From an uncultured Eubacteriales bacterium (GTDB lineage: Bacteria; Bacillota; Clostridia; Oscillospirales; Oscillospiraceae): 64,000 nucleotides of DNA. Below the pieces are notes generated by a model. That model saw only the letters and a program-made list of their open reading frames with translations. It was not told the DNA's origin and searched no databases. Within the stretch, counting starts at the first letter, position 1. Each line of letters starts with the position of its first letter. The stretch spans positions 1 to 64,000 of the forward strand of contig UQZA01000008.1 in assembly GCA_900545515.1 (NCBI GenBank), given 5' to 3'. Both the position numbers and the translations under genes were made by a program. Shown in pieces: positions 1-7,992 of this stretch.

Positions 1-1
1 A

Positions 2-157
2 ACTACAGATATGCATGATATGGATTGTGACACATTTATGATATTACGTGAGATGATGATCCGAAAGGAAGGACAAGAGTATTATGACAACCTGGTAGGC
101 GACCTGACCTGCACAGAGGAACAGGCGAGGGAGATCCTGAGAGTTATTGACGAGTGA
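2..157 (+). CDS. C-terminal fragment of a putative lipoprotein (5' end outside window)
   Basis: An open frame runs from the window edge to TGA at 155-157 and encodes the last 51 residues of a protein. Its end, with YYDNLVGDLTCT followed by EQAREIL, closely matches the C-terminus of the lipoprotein encoded at 294-1028. The two genes are therefore tandem paralogs. Function is unknown. The start and any signal peptide lie outside the window. Confidence 0.75.
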   Translation, partial: TTDMHDMDCDTFMILREMMIRKEGQEYYDNLVGDLTCTEEQAREILRVIDE

Positions 158-204
158 CCCATTCTCTGCAGGGAAAGTGTACAACGCTTTCCGTCTAAAA
201 CAAA

Positions 205-234
205 GGACAGTCTGCGGCCCACCGCAGACTGTCC
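205..234. repeat. Perfect 13-bp stem hairpin between tandem lipoprotein genes
   Basis: Positions 205-217 and 222-234 are perfect inverted repeats around a 4-nt loop. The plus-strand side has no T-tract. The minus-strand side is followed by a T-rich stretch, although no minus-strand gene ends here. It may act as a weak terminator or mRNA-stabilising hairpin after the upstream paralog. Confidence 0.6.
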
Positions 235-293
235 CCAGACCCAAAAAGAGACATGATTCTCTGCTTTGTCAAATGTACAAAAGGAGATATGTT

Positions 294-1028
294 ATGAACT
301 GGAAATTCTGCGCTCTACTTCTGATCATAGCGCTGCTGGCGTTCCTGTGCGCCTGCAACCTCCAGGAAGCCCCTCAGCCATTGGATGAGCTGCAAACTTC
401 CGCCTCCTCCACAGCCCCATCTGAGGAGCCTACAGCTTCTGCTACAGAGAAATCGGAGCCACCGACAGAACTGCCCTCTGATGTGACGGGGCAAACGGAG
501 CCATATGTTATTGACGATGAGAGCTTTGCGGTTTACAATGAGAAGGACCAGATTTATCACTACATTGGTCAAGGCCAGACAGTCACAGTGAAAGATGTAG
601 GGTTGGAAATCCATGTTCCAGAGGAATGGGCTGGCCGAGTGGAAGTACTCCGGAACGCATGTTCAGACCGTGTGGAAATATACATCGGGAACATTCAACT
701 CATGCAGACTTATGCTGATATGAATCATGACGAGATCCAGGAGAGTTATGGATGGCTGGACTGGATTTTACGGGTACAGGCAATTCGGAAGGATGATACG
801 GCAACCATCGAAGAATTTGATCAGAGTGAACATAGAATTTGCTTGGGTGAGAATGACAGATATCGCATTTATTTTTCGTGTACAGATATGCACGACATGG
901 ACTGCGAAACATTCTTCACATCTCGTGCAAATATGATCCACAACCGTGGAGAGGAGTATTATGACAATCTGGTTGGCGACCTCACCTGCACAGCTGAGCA
1001 AGCCAAGGAAATTCTTAAAATCCTGTAG
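294..1028 (+). CDS. Putative lipoprotein, paralog of the preceding gene
   Basis: The 244-aa product starts at ATG 294, preceded by AAGGAG. An in-frame extension to 147 is rejected because the 294 start gives a classical lipoprotein signal: basic MNWK, a hydrophobic stretch, then the lipobox LCAC near residues 17-20. A Ser/Thr/Pro/Glu-rich linker follows (about residues 25-75), then a globular C-terminal domain with no family I recognise. The C-terminus matches the truncated upstream gene, so this is a tandem duplication. Likely role: surface-exposed lipid-anchored protein of unknown function. Confidence 0.75.
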   Translation: MNWKFCALLLIIALLAFLCACNLQEAPQPLDELQTSASSTAPSEEPTASATEKSEPPTELPSDVTGQTEPYVIDDESFAVYNEKDQIYHYIGQGQTVTVKDVGLEIHVPEEWAGRVEVLRNACSDRVEIYIGNIQLMQTYADMNHDEIQESYGWLDWILRVQAIRKDDTATIEEFDQSEHRICLGENDRYRIYFSCTDMHDMDCETFFTSRANMIHNRGEEYYDNLVGDLTCTAEQAKEILKIL

Positions 1029-1090
1029 TCGCTTGCATCCCACCCCGGGTACCACAAACTTAGGGTTGACAACAGCATTTACTTTTTCCG

Positions 1091-1112
1091 CACTGGCGCT
1101 CCCGCGCCAGTG
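1091..1112. repeat. Solo palindrome of the intergenic repeat family
   Basis: CACTGGCGC and GCGCCAGTG form a perfect 9-bp stem around a 4-nt loop. The same palindrome heads the longer repeat modules elsewhere, for example at 17867 and 58276. It is followed at 1144-1175 by two more small hairpins built of G- and C-runs. Confidence 0.7.
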
Positions 1113-1204
1113 TGGAGTTACAGTCCTGAAGTTGATGATATTGGCCCTCGGGGGAGGGCAAGGGGCTTCCGCCCCAATGTACAAGATTGATGGGAAATGC
1201 GATT

Positions 1205-1247
1205 AAGAGCTGGCGCCAAGCTTCACATGGTTTTGGCGCCAGCTCTT
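1205..1247 (-). terminator. Hairpin terminator candidate after the LRR gene
   Basis: A perfect 15-bp inverted repeat (1205-1219 with 1233-1247) encloses a 13-nt loop. It lies 14 bp beyond the stop codon of the minus-strand LRR gene. The T-tract on the minus side is short, so termination could be partial. The stem core also resembles the CTGGCGC palindrome of the dispersed repeats. Confidence 0.55.
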
Positions 1248-1261
1248 GTTCAACACGGATT

Positions 1262-2971
1262 TTACGTGGGGTTGTAGCTCACAATGACGTTCATATCCAG
1301 CAGGGCGGAGGCGTCGGAGACGTTGGTCTGGAAGACCCCCACCTGAATCAAATTGATACAGGTGGACAGGACGTTGATGTCTGTGATGTTGTTGTAATCC
1401 AGATAAACGTAGTTCAGCGTGTTGAGACCGGCCAAGCCGCTGACGTCCTCGAAATAATTGTGGCAGCCGTTGAAGGTCACAAGGGCAGCGTCCTCCGGGA
1501 AGTCCGGAATGGTGAGGATGTCGTTGTAGGACACGTCTATCTCCGTGACGTGGGTCAGGGTGGCCAGGTCATCCATGGAGGTGAGGGCGTTGTTGGACAG
1601 GTTTAGCTTTACCAGGGCGGCGCAGCTGCCCAATCCGGTGACCTCCGTCAGCTGATTGTAGGATCCGTTTAGCTCTGTCAGCGCCCCCAGGCTGCCAATG
1701 CCGGTGAGGCTGGGCAGAACGTTGTTGGAAACGTCCAGGAATTGCAGGGCCGCGCAGGTGGCCACCGCCGAAAAGTCCGCCAGGGCATTGTAGGAGAGAT
1801 CCAGACTGGTGAGGGCGGACAGATTGGCCAGGGGGCCAAAGCTGGCAATGGCGTTGCGCTGAAGATTCAGGGTGGTGAGCCCTTTGCAGCCCGCCAGGGG
1901 AGTCAGGTCCGAAATGCTGTTGTCCGACAGGTCCAGGCTGGTGAGGGCGGTGAGTCCCTCCAGGCCGGACAGGGTGGACAGGCTGCACCCGGCCAGATTC
2001 AGGGAGGTGAGCTTGCCGAGGCTACCTACCAGGGGCAGGTCCTGGGCAGAAATCACGCTGCCGGCCAGATCCAGGGTGGTGAGCTCCGGCATCTGGGCGA
2101 GAAAGCTCAGGTCCAGGTTCTCCTTTCCCTGGATGACCAGGGCCGTCAGACCGGTGAAATACGTTAAATCCTCCAGACTGGAGGCCTCAGTGGGGACGGT
2201 TAGCTCGGTGATGCTCCACAGGTCGGCAGTGGTGAGGGCGCTGTCGCCGCTACGGCCGAGAAGCTGCCGGACATAAGCGTCCAAAGCGGGATCAGAGAGA
2301 GTCACTGGCTCCACCACGCCGGAGATGGTGTAGCCAAATATGGACAGAGGACTGACCAACCCATTTTCCCCTACAGCCACCGCCCGAATGGAGGTTTCGC
2401 CCAATTCCAGAGAAATGGGACCCTCGTAGGGGGTGGCAGTGGAGGGGTATTCCTCCCCCATGCCGAGATACAGCTTCCCCTGGCCGGAGATGGTCACATT
2501 CATATATTGACTGTAAAAGCCAGGGGCCAAGCTGCTGGTGGGAGGGGCGGGACGCTGTGCATCCAGCTCCGCCTTGACGGCGGGGTCCGCCACCTGGTCC
2601 AGCATAGAGACTGCGTCCAGGAGCTTGTTCTGGGCTACATAGGTCTGACACAGGGCTTCGTAGACAGGGAGGGGAGCGCCTGCGGCGATGGCGTTGGCCA
2701 GGGTATACTCCGCTTTGGTGTAGTTTCCGGCTGCTTTGTAAGCATCGGCCAGGGCGATGGCAAGCTCCGGGTCCTGCTCCGACAGCTGGTAGGCCCAGCC
2801 GTAGTACCGGATGGCCCTGGAATAGCGGCCGGACTCCAGAGCGTGGCTGCCCCATCCGGTTAGGATCCCAGTGGCAATTTCCGGCTGGTAGCGCAGAAAA
2901 AACCAGGCCGCCCCCAGCAACAGGGCCAGCACCAGAAAAAGAGATAAAATCCATTTTAACGCCCGTTTCAT
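1262..2971 (-). CDS. Membrane-anchored TPR / leucine-rich-repeat protein
   Basis: The 569-aa product begins with an uncleaved-looking signal anchor (residues about 4-26). A TPR-like helical region follows (about 30-140), then a chitobiase/hexosaminidase C-terminal-type beta domain (about 145-215). About 13 internalin-style leucine-rich repeats of 20-22 residues complete the protein (about 265-560; LTSLDLSDNSISDLTPLAG is typical). The start at 2971 follows GGAG, and an upstream in-frame extension is rejected because it reads into the promoter. The architecture suggests an extracytoplasmic binding or scaffolding protein. It is monocistronic with a perfect-consensus promoter. The ligand cannot be predicted. 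Confidence 0.85.
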   Translation of the reverse strand: MKRALKWILSLFLVLALLLGAAWFFLRYQPEIATGILTGWGSHALESGRYSRAIRYYGWAYQLSEQDPELAIALADAYKAAGNYTKAEYTLANAIAAGAPLPVYEALCQTYVAQNKLLDAVSMLDQVADPAVKAELDAQRPAPPTSSLAPGFYSQYMNVTISGQGKLYLGMGEEYPSTATPYEGPISLELGETSIRAVAVGENGLVSPLSIFGYTISGVVEPVTLSDPALDAYVRQLLGRSGDSALTTADLWSITELTVPTEASSLEDLTYFTGLTALVIQGKENLDLSFLAQMPELTTLDLAGSVISAQDLPLVGSLGKLTSLNLAGCSLSTLSGLEGLTALTSLDLSDNSISDLTPLAGCKGLTTLNLQRNAIASFGPLANLSALTSLDLSYNALADFSAVATCAALQFLDVSNNVLPSLTGIGSLGALTELNGSYNQLTEVTGLGSCAALVKLNLSNNALTSMDDLATLTHVTEIDVSYNDILTIPDFPEDAALVTFNGCHNYFEDVSGLAGLNTLNYVYLDYNNITDINVLSTCINLIQVGVFQTNVSDASALLDMNVIVSYNPT

Positions 2972-3001
2972 ACAGACACTCCGATCCGAAAGAGTGGGTT
3001 T

Positions 3002-3030
3002 ATTATACTTCTGCTCCCTGCCAATGTCAA
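3002..3030 (-). promoter_or_regulatory. Consensus sigma-A promoter of the LRR gene
   Basis: On the minus strand, TTGACA (3025-3030) is separated by exactly 17 bp from TATAAT (3002-3007). The -10 box ends 30 bp upstream of the LRR start codon. All 12 promoter bases match consensus. Confidence 0.85.
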
Positions 3031-3079
3031 GTTTGGCCGGGAAATGGCAAATTGTGCCACACATGCAGCTGCCGGGACG

Positions 3080-3532
3080 CTACCTGCCGCCTCCTTTGAC
3101 ACTGCGCCAGGCCGCCCGAAGAGGGGCCGGAACGTCTGCTTCCGTCAGGCTATCGTGGATGGCGCAGCTGCCGGCTTCCCGCGCCTTCTCGTAGTACCAG
3201 TGCTTGTAGTCCAGGACCTGCAGCGTTTCCTGGAGCTGCTGGATTTGCTCCAAGACCCGCTGACGCTGCCGGTCAATGAGCCCCAGACGCTGGCCAATGG
3301 TGGCATCTCCCTCCACGCACCAGTCTATGAAGGTTTTGATGTCCTTAATGGGCATACCCGTTTGCTTCAGGCAGGCGATGATGGACAGCCATTCAAAGTC
3401 AGACTCCCGAAACATCCGGATTCCCCCGTTGGACCGCTCCAGAAAGGGGAGCAGCCCCTCCTTATCGTAATACCGCAGGGTGGAGGGCGCCACCTGCAGC
3501 CGCTTGGCCATTTCTCCCACTGTGTACAACAT
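3080..3532 (-). CDS. MerR-family transcriptional regulator
   Basis: The 150-aa product has the MerR winged helix-turn-helix at the N-terminus (TVGEMAKRLQVAPSTLRYYD, then GLLPFLERSNGG and R-F). A dimerisation coiled coil follows (about residues 75-115). The C-terminal effector domain is short and contains Cys, but no clear metal-binding CxC pattern is seen. It resembles stress or drug-responsive YyaN/AdhR-like members. The ATG at 3532 follows AGGAGG. No obvious target gene adjoins it, so autoregulation or remote targets are likely. Confidence 0.9.
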   Translation of the reverse strand: MLYTVGEMAKRLQVAPSTLRYYDKEGLLPFLERSNGGIRMFRESDFEWLSIIACLKQTGMPIKDIKTFIDWCVEGDATIGQRLGLIDRQRQRVLEQIQQLQETLQVLDYKHWYYEKAREAGSCAIHDSLTEADVPAPLRAAWRSVKGGGR

Positions 3533-3546
3533 TGGTTCCTCCTGTT

Positions 3547-3576
3547 ACTTGAAAGCCTGGATTTAGAAGTTCAAGT
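3547..3576. promoter_or_regulatory. Candidate MerR operator
   Basis: ACTTGAA (3547-3553) and TTCAAGT (3570-3576) form a 7-bp inverted repeat with a 16-bp centre. It lies between the -10 box and the start codon of the MerR gene, which would fit autorepression. This is inference from position and symmetry only. Confidence 0.35.
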
Positions 3577-3589
3577 TAGCTTTGGGAGA

Positions 3590-3618
3590 ATCATACTGTA
3601 TTCCTGACCCGGTGTCAA
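3590..3618 (-). promoter_or_regulatory. Promoter of the merR-type gene
   Basis: TTGACA (3613-3618, minus strand), a 17-bp spacer and TATGAT (3590-3595). The spacer is normal rather than the 19-20 bp typical of MerR-activated promoters, so simple repression is more likely than activation here. Confidence 0.75.
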
Positions 3619-3881
3619 GTAAACGCGGGCAAGATTTCAGGGCAGCTGTATGTTCTTTTTCCGCACTGGCGCGCTGAAATGACCGGTGTGGACATCAGGC
3701 CGCCAGCGTAAGTGACACTACTTGATGCGCAATGGCGTGGAATCATGGTCCTTCCTATTTGCCACCTTTTTCTCTCAATCCGGAAAAGCGCCCCAGGCAT
3801 CGTATTTTCAAAGCTCCCCGCCTCGCGTTACACATCATTGTAAACCCTACACAATCTGCCATGAAAATAATAAAAAAGTGC
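3619..3881. other. Gene-free stretch between merR and the rplS promoter
   Basis: No convincing ORF or RNA gene is visible. A degenerate piece resembling the repeat palindrome (CACTGGCG near 3664, with CGCCAG near 3701) is present. Otherwise nothing was recognised. Confidence 0.5.
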
Positions 3882-3910
3882 TTGCTTTTTCCATTTGGAC
3901 ATGCTAGAAT
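3882..3910 (+). promoter_or_regulatory. Promoter of rplS
   Basis: TTGCTT (3882-3887), a 17-bp spacer and TAGAAT (3905-3910). Transcription would start near 3917 and give a leader of about 90 nt before rplS. That length could hold an L19-type autoregulatory leader, though I could not match it to a known fold. Confidence 0.75.
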
Positions 3911-4008
3911 AGACCGGTCTGAAAACAGGTGTGTCCTCTGCCGCGCCGGACCATTTCGTGCCGGGTGTCACGCGGGCATGAACGCCTCATTGGAAGGAGA
4001 ACATGACT

Positions 4009-4350
4009 ATGGATTTGATGAAGGCATTGACAAGCCAATACATGAAGCCTGAGCTGCCCGAGATGCGGGTGGGCGACACCGTCCGGGTGCACCAGAAGAT
4101 CACCGAAGGTACCCGGGAGAGAATTCAGGTGTTCGAGGGCACCATCATTGCCCGCAAGCATGGCGGCATTGGGGAGACCATCACGGTGCGCCGGATCTCC
4201 TATGGCGTCGGCTGCGAGAAGGTGTTCCCGGTTCATGGCCCCCGGGTTGTAAAGGTGGAGACCGTCCGGCACGGCAAGGTTCGCCGGGCTAAGCTGTACT
4301 ACCTGCGCAATCGCTTCGGCAAGGCTGCCAAGGTCAAAGAGAAAGTGTAA
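4009..4350 (+). CDS. rplS: 50S ribosomal protein L19
   Basis: The 113-aa product has the L19 hallmarks [12 protein letters not shown] near the start, then IQVFEGTII and [16 protein letters not shown]19 sits at the 30S/50S interface of the large subunit. Two in-frame ATGs exist, at 4003 and 4009. The second is preferred because AAGGAG at 3994-3999 is only 3 nt from the first but 9 nt from the second. The usual rimM-trmD neighbours are absent, and the gene is monocistronic with its own promoter and terminator. Confidence 0.97.
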   Translation: MDLMKALTSQYMKPELPEMRVGDTVRVHQKITEGTRERIQVFEGTIIARKHGGIGETITVRRISYGVGCEKVFPVHGPRVVKVETVRHGKVRRAKLYYLRNRFGKAAKVKEKV

Positions 4351-4367
4351 GCTTTCGTCCAGTCAAT

Positions 4368-4399
4368 GGGCGCGCCGTTTCTTGCGGTGCGCCCTTTTT
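4368..4399 (+). terminator. Intrinsic terminator of rplS
   Basis: A 10-bp GC-rich stem (4368-4377 with 4385-4394, one G-U pair) and a 7-nt loop are followed by TTTTT at 4395-4399. It lies 18 bp after the rplS stop. Confidence 0.9.
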
Positions 4400-4432
4400 C
4401 CAATCCTGGCCGAAAAAAAGCGGATTACCCCC

Positions 4433-4461
4433 TTTTCGGATCTTTCTCTTTCGTGTATAAT
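4433..4461 (+). promoter_or_regulatory. Probable promoter of the lepB operon
   Basis: A perfect TATAAT (4456-4461) lies 39 bp upstream of the lepB start. The best -35 at 17-bp spacing is the weak TTTTCG (4433-4438). Confidence 0.6.
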
Positions 4462-4500
4462 ATAGGAGAAAACCAATTGTTAGATAGAAGGATGATAACC

Positions 4501-5181
4501 ATGAAGGAACCAAATCATGATATAACCCCCCAGGAGCAGATGGCGGAAGCAATGCAGGCAGAGCGCCCAGGGGAAGCGCAACCGGCCGCCCCCAAAGAGG
4601 AGAAACCCTCCCTGTGGATTGAGTGCTACACGCTGCTCCATGACCTGGTGTATATTCTGGTGTTTGTCACCATCCTCTTTGTGTTTGCATTGCGGGTGGT
4701 CTCCGTGTCGGGCCCGTCTATGTATCCCACCCTGGTGGACAGGGACTATGTGGCCCTCCTCAGCAATGTGTTTTATTCCGGCTCCGACATTCAAAACGGG
4801 GACGTGGTGGTAGCGCTGGCGCCCCGGTTTGACGACGAGCCCATTGTGAAGCGGGTCATTGCCACGGCGGGGCAAACGGTGGACATTGACTTTACCAGGG
4901 GCATTGTGTATGTAGACGGCGCCGCCCTGGATGAGCCCTACATCAACGAGCCTACCCATCTGCAATTTGACAGCCGGGGTGTCACCTTTCCCCTCACGGT
5001 GGAGGAGGGCCATGTGTTCCTCATGGGAGACAACCGGAACAATTCCTCCGACAGCCGGCTGGCGTCCATTGGCCAGGTGGATACCCGGTATATTCTGGGG
5101 AAGGTGCTTTTTGTGATGATGCCCGGCTATGATAAGGTAAAGGATACCCGGGACTTTGGCCGCATTGGCGGGGTCTCGTAA
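4501..5181 (+). CDS. lepB: Signal peptidase I
   Basis: The 226-aa S26-family peptidase removes signal peptides of Sec-exported proteins at the outer face of the membrane. An acidic cytoplasmic N-terminus (about 45 residues) is followed by one membrane span (LVYILVFVTILFVFALRVV). Box B holds the nucleophile in SGPSMYPTL. The general-base Lys lies in VKRVIATAGQTVDI, and box E in MGDNRNNSSDSR. The ATG at 4501 has AGAAGG 9 nt upstream; the ATG at 4492 overlaps it too closely. lepB-rbgA-rnhB is a common Firmicutes order. Confidence 0.95.
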   Translation: MKEPNHDITPQEQMAEAMQAERPGEAQPAAPKEEKPSLWIECYTLLHDLVYILVFVTILFVFALRVVSVSGPSMYPTLVDRDYVALLSNVFYSGSDIQNGDVVVALAPRFDDEPIVKRVIATAGQTVDIDFTRGIVYVDGAALDEPYINEPTHLQFDSRGVTFPLTVEEGHVFLMGDNRNNSSDSRLASIGQVDTRYILGKVLFVMMPGYDKVKDTRDFGRIGGVS

Positions 5182-5191
5182 AGGAGCGCCT

Positions 5192-6058
5192 ATGGACTCT
5201 ATGAACATTCAGTGGTATCCCGGCCATATGACCAAAACCCGCCGGCAAATGGAGCAGGATCTGAAGCTGGTGGACGCAGTGTGTGAGCTCCTGGATGCCA
5301 GAATTCCCATCTCCAGCCGGAACCCGGACATTGCCGCCCTCTGCGGACCCAAGCCCCGGCTGGTGATTTTGAACCGGATGGACATGGCGGACCCCGCCGC
5401 TACCCGGGCATGGTGCGAGGCCTTCCGCCGGGAGAGCCTTGCCGCCGTGGCAACGGACTGCAAGAGCCGGAGGGGACTGACCGCCTTTGTCCCCGCCGTT
5501 CGGAATCTGCTCCAGGAGAAAATTGCCCGCAATGCGGCCAAGGGGCAAAACCGCCCCCTGAAGATCATGGTGGTGGGGATTCCCAATGTGGGAAAGTCCA
5601 CGTTTATCAACCAGATTTCCGGGAGAAAGGGCGCAAAGGCGGAGAACCGCCCCGGCGTCACCCGGGGCAAGCAGTGGGTGACGGTGGATGAAAGCCTCCT
5701 GCTTTTGGACACCCCCGGCATCCTCTGGCCGAAGTTTGAGGATCCGGAGGTGGGCCTCCACCTGGCCTACACCGGGGCGGTGAAGGATGACATCCTGGAT
5801 GCCGAGGAGCTGGCGGTCCGCCTCATGGAGCTGCTTTGGGCCCGGTATCCCCAGGCCCTGGAGGACCGGTATAAGCTGGAGGCGCTGCCGGAGAACCCGG
5901 GGGGCTACGCCCTTCTGGAGGCAGCAGGCAGGAAGCGGGGCTTCCTGCTGGCCCGAGGAGAGATTGACACAGAGCGCATGGCCCGGGTGCTGCTGGAGGA
6001 ATTCCGGAGCTGCAAGCTGGGCCGGTTTACTTTAGAGATGCCGGAGGAATCCCTATGA
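5192..6058 (+). CDS. rbgA: Ribosome biogenesis GTPase RbgA (YlqF)
   Basis: The 288-aa circularly permuted GTPase acts late in 50S assembly. The motifs occur in permuted order: G4 (NRMD) first, then the P-loop G1 ([12 protein letters not shown]), and G3 (DTPGI) after a switch region rich in Gly and Arg. An RNA-binding ANTAR-like C-terminal domain follows. The length fits the B. subtilis protein. The start at 5192 follows AAGGAG, 10 nt after the lepB stop. The last bases overlap rnhB (ATGA), indicating translational coupling. Confidence 0.95.
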   Translation: MDSMNIQWYPGHMTKTRRQMEQDLKLVDAVCELLDARIPISSRNPDIAALCGPKPRLVILNRMDMADPAATRAWCEAFRRESLAAVATDCKSRRGLTAFVPAVRNLLQEKIARNAAKGQNRPLKIMVVGIPNVGKSTFINQISGRKGAKAENRPGVTRGKQWVTVDESLLLLDTPGILWPKFEDPEVGLHLAYTGAVKDDILDAEELAVRLMELLWARYPQALEDRYKLEALPENPGGYALLEAAGRKRGFLLARGEIDTERMARVLLEEFRSCKLGRFTLEMPEESL

Positions 6059-6681
6059 GTCAAGTGGATTTGTGGGCCTATGAACGGGCCTGCTGGGAAG
6101 AAGGGGCGACGCTGGTGTGCGGCGTGGATGAGGCGGGACGGGGCCCCCTGGCCGGTCCCGTGTGCGCTGCTGCGGTGATTCTGCCCAGGGACCTGGATTT
6201 GGAGGCGGCCTTGCCCGGCCTCAATGACTCCAAAAAGCTCACGGATCAAAAGCGGCGGGAGCTGTATGGGAGGATTCAAGACTGCGCCCTGGCCTGGCAC
6301 ATTGCCCTGGCCTCCCAGGAGGAGATCGATGCAGTTAACATTCTCCAGGCCACTTTTCTGGCTATGGGCCGGGCAGTGGCCGGGCTTGGCTCCCGCCCGG
6401 AATGGGCCCTGGTGGACGGAAACCGGGACCCGGGATTGGAGGTTCCCACCAAGCTGATTGTGAAGGGGGATTCCCTCAGCGCCAGCATTGCCGCCGCCTC
6501 TATCCTGGCTAAGGTGTACCGGGATGATATTATGCTGGAAATGGCCGAGCGGTATCCCCAGTATGGCTTTGAGGTACATAAGGGCTACGGCACTAAGCGG
6601 CACTATGCCGCCCTGGAGGAGTTCGGCCCTTGCCCCATTCACCGGCAGAGCTTTTTGAAAAAGTTTTATGCCGGGAAGTAA
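6055..6681 (+). CDS. rnhB: Ribonuclease HII
   Basis: The 208-aa enzyme hydrolyses the RNA strand of RNA-DNA hybrids and removes misincorporated ribonucleotides. The signature [14 protein letters not shown] carries the first Asp-Glu metal ligands. Further conserved acidic positions appear in LNDSKKL and in the ALVDGN stretch. The start overlaps the rbgA stop by 4 bp, and the 3' end overlaps the next gene by 14 bp. Confidence 0.96.
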   Translation: MSQVDLWAYERACWEEGATLVCGVDEAGRGPLAGPVCAAAVILPRDLDLEAALPGLNDSKKLTDQKRRELYGRIQDCALAWHIALASQEEIDAVNILQATFLAMGRAVAGLGSRPEWALVDGNRDPGLEVPTKLIVKGDSLSASIAAASILAKVYRDDIMLEMAERYPQYGFEVHKGYGTKRHYAALEEFGPCPIHRQSFLKKFYAGK

Positions 6682-7033
6682 TTTAACTGGACCCTGGGGG
6701 GAGGCGCTGGCGGCGGCGTATCTGCGGAAAAAGCGGTATACCCTGGTGGCCTGCAACTACCGCTGCCGCTTTGGTGAGGTGGACCTGATCGTCCAGGACC
6801 GGAAGTATGTGGTGTTTGTGGAGGTCAAGCTGCGCAAATCGGCTCGCTTTGCCTCTGCGATGGAATATGTGGACAGTCGCAAGCAAAAGCGTCTGAGGAC
6901 CACCGCCCAGCTGTGGCTCAGCCTGCATCCCACGGAAAAGCAACCGAGATTTGACGTGATTGAGATCTACGCCCCGGAGGGCCTGGCCACCCGGCGGCCG
7001 GAGATTCGCCATTGGGAGGATGCGTTTCAATGA
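6668..7033 (+). CDS. YraN/UPF0102 family nuclease-like protein
   Basis: The 121-aa product belongs to the UPF0102 family, which has a restriction-endonuclease-like fold. [22 protein letters not shown] and VFVEVK carry the E...D...ExK residues typical of that fold. The cellular role in the family is not settled; a DNA recombination or repair role has been proposed. It follows rnhB, as in many bacteria, and overlaps both neighbours by a few bases. Confidence 0.9.
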   Translation: MPGSNLTGPWGEALAAAYLRKKRYTLVACNYRCRFGEVDLIVQDRKYVVFVEVKLRKSARFASAMEYVDSRKQKRLRTTAQLWLSLHPTEKQPRFDVIEIYAPEGLATRRPEIRHWEDAFQ

Positions 7034-7992
7034 ATTTACCTGTTTTTGACCTGCACTGCGATACAGCCCTGGAGCTGCTGGACAGCCAGTGCCGCCCTGT
7101 GGAGCGATTGAAGCGGCGGCGGGGCCACATCGACCTGGAGCGGGGCGGGAAGCTGCCGGCCTATGCCCAGCTCTTTGCCTTTTTTACCACCCCCGATATG
7201 GACGCCACCGGGAGGTTCTCTCCCGAGATGATTTTTGATGCCATGCTGTCCAATTTGCAGAGGGAGCTGCAGGAGAACCGGGATCAAATCCTTCAGGCCA
7301 GGACTCCGGCGGAGATCCGCCAGGCGGTGGACGGAGGAAAAATTGCCGCAGTGTTTTCCCTGGAGGGCCCTGCAGGCATTGGCTTTGACCCGGGCAGGCT
7401 GGAGGAGCTGGCGGCTCTGGGATTCTGTATGACCACACTCACCTGGAACGAATGCAATCCCCTGGCCGGGTCCCACAAAACCGGCGGAGGCCTCACCGCC
7501 CGGGGGAAGGAGTATGTGCGGCGAGCCCAGAGCTATGGCATGGCCCTGGATGTGAGCCACCTGAGCGACGAGGGCTTTTGGGATGTGATGGACATCACCT
7601 GCGGCCCTGTGTCCGCCAGCCACTCCAACAGCCGCAAAGTCTTTCCTGTCAGCCGGAACCTGACCGACGAGATGTTCCAGGCGATTTGCCAGACCGGCGG
7701 CGTGGCGGGGCTGAATCTCTACACCGGTTTTCTGGGAGAGGAGCCTGTGACCCTGGAGACCGCCTGCCGCCATGTGCTCCACTGGCTGGACCTGGACGGT
7801 GGGAAGCACATTGCCCTGGGCGGAGATCTGGATGGCTGCGAGGGCCTTCCCCAGGGCTTTACCGGGGTGGACTCCTACCCGAGTCTGGCCCAGGCGTTGG
7901 CGGACCATGGCGTTCCCCGCCAGATGCTGGAGGACCTTTTCTGGAACAATGCTATGAGGGTGCTGGAATCATGCTCTACGTTACGACCTTAG
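7030..7992 (+). CDS. Membrane dipeptidase-like metallopeptidase (M19)
   Basis: The 320-aa product has the metal-binding DLHCDTA motif at the N-terminus. SHSNSR and LGGDLDGCEG follow, as expected for the binuclear zinc renal-dipeptidase fold, which hydrolyses dipeptides. No signal peptide is present, so it is probably cytoplasmic. The start at 7030 overlaps the preceding stop (ATGA) and has GGGAGGA 9 nt upstream; an in-frame ATG at 7012 lacks such a site. It ends 22 bp inside the next gene. Confidence 0.92.
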   Translation: MNLPVFDLHCDTALELLDSQCRPVERLKRRRGHIDLERGGKLPAYAQLFAFFTTPDMDATGRFSPEMIFDAMLSNLQRELQENRDQILQARTPAEIRQAVDGGKIAAVFSLEGPAGIGFDPGRLEELAALGFCMTTLTWNECNPLAGSHKTGGGLTARGKEYVRRAQSYGMALDVSHLSDEGFWDVMDITCGPVSASHSNSRKVFPVSRNLTDEMFQAICQTGGVAGLNLYTGFLGEEPVTLETACRHVLHWLDLDGGKHIALGGDLDGCEGLPQGFTGVDSYPSLAQALADHGVPRQMLEDLFWNNAMRVLESCSTLRP

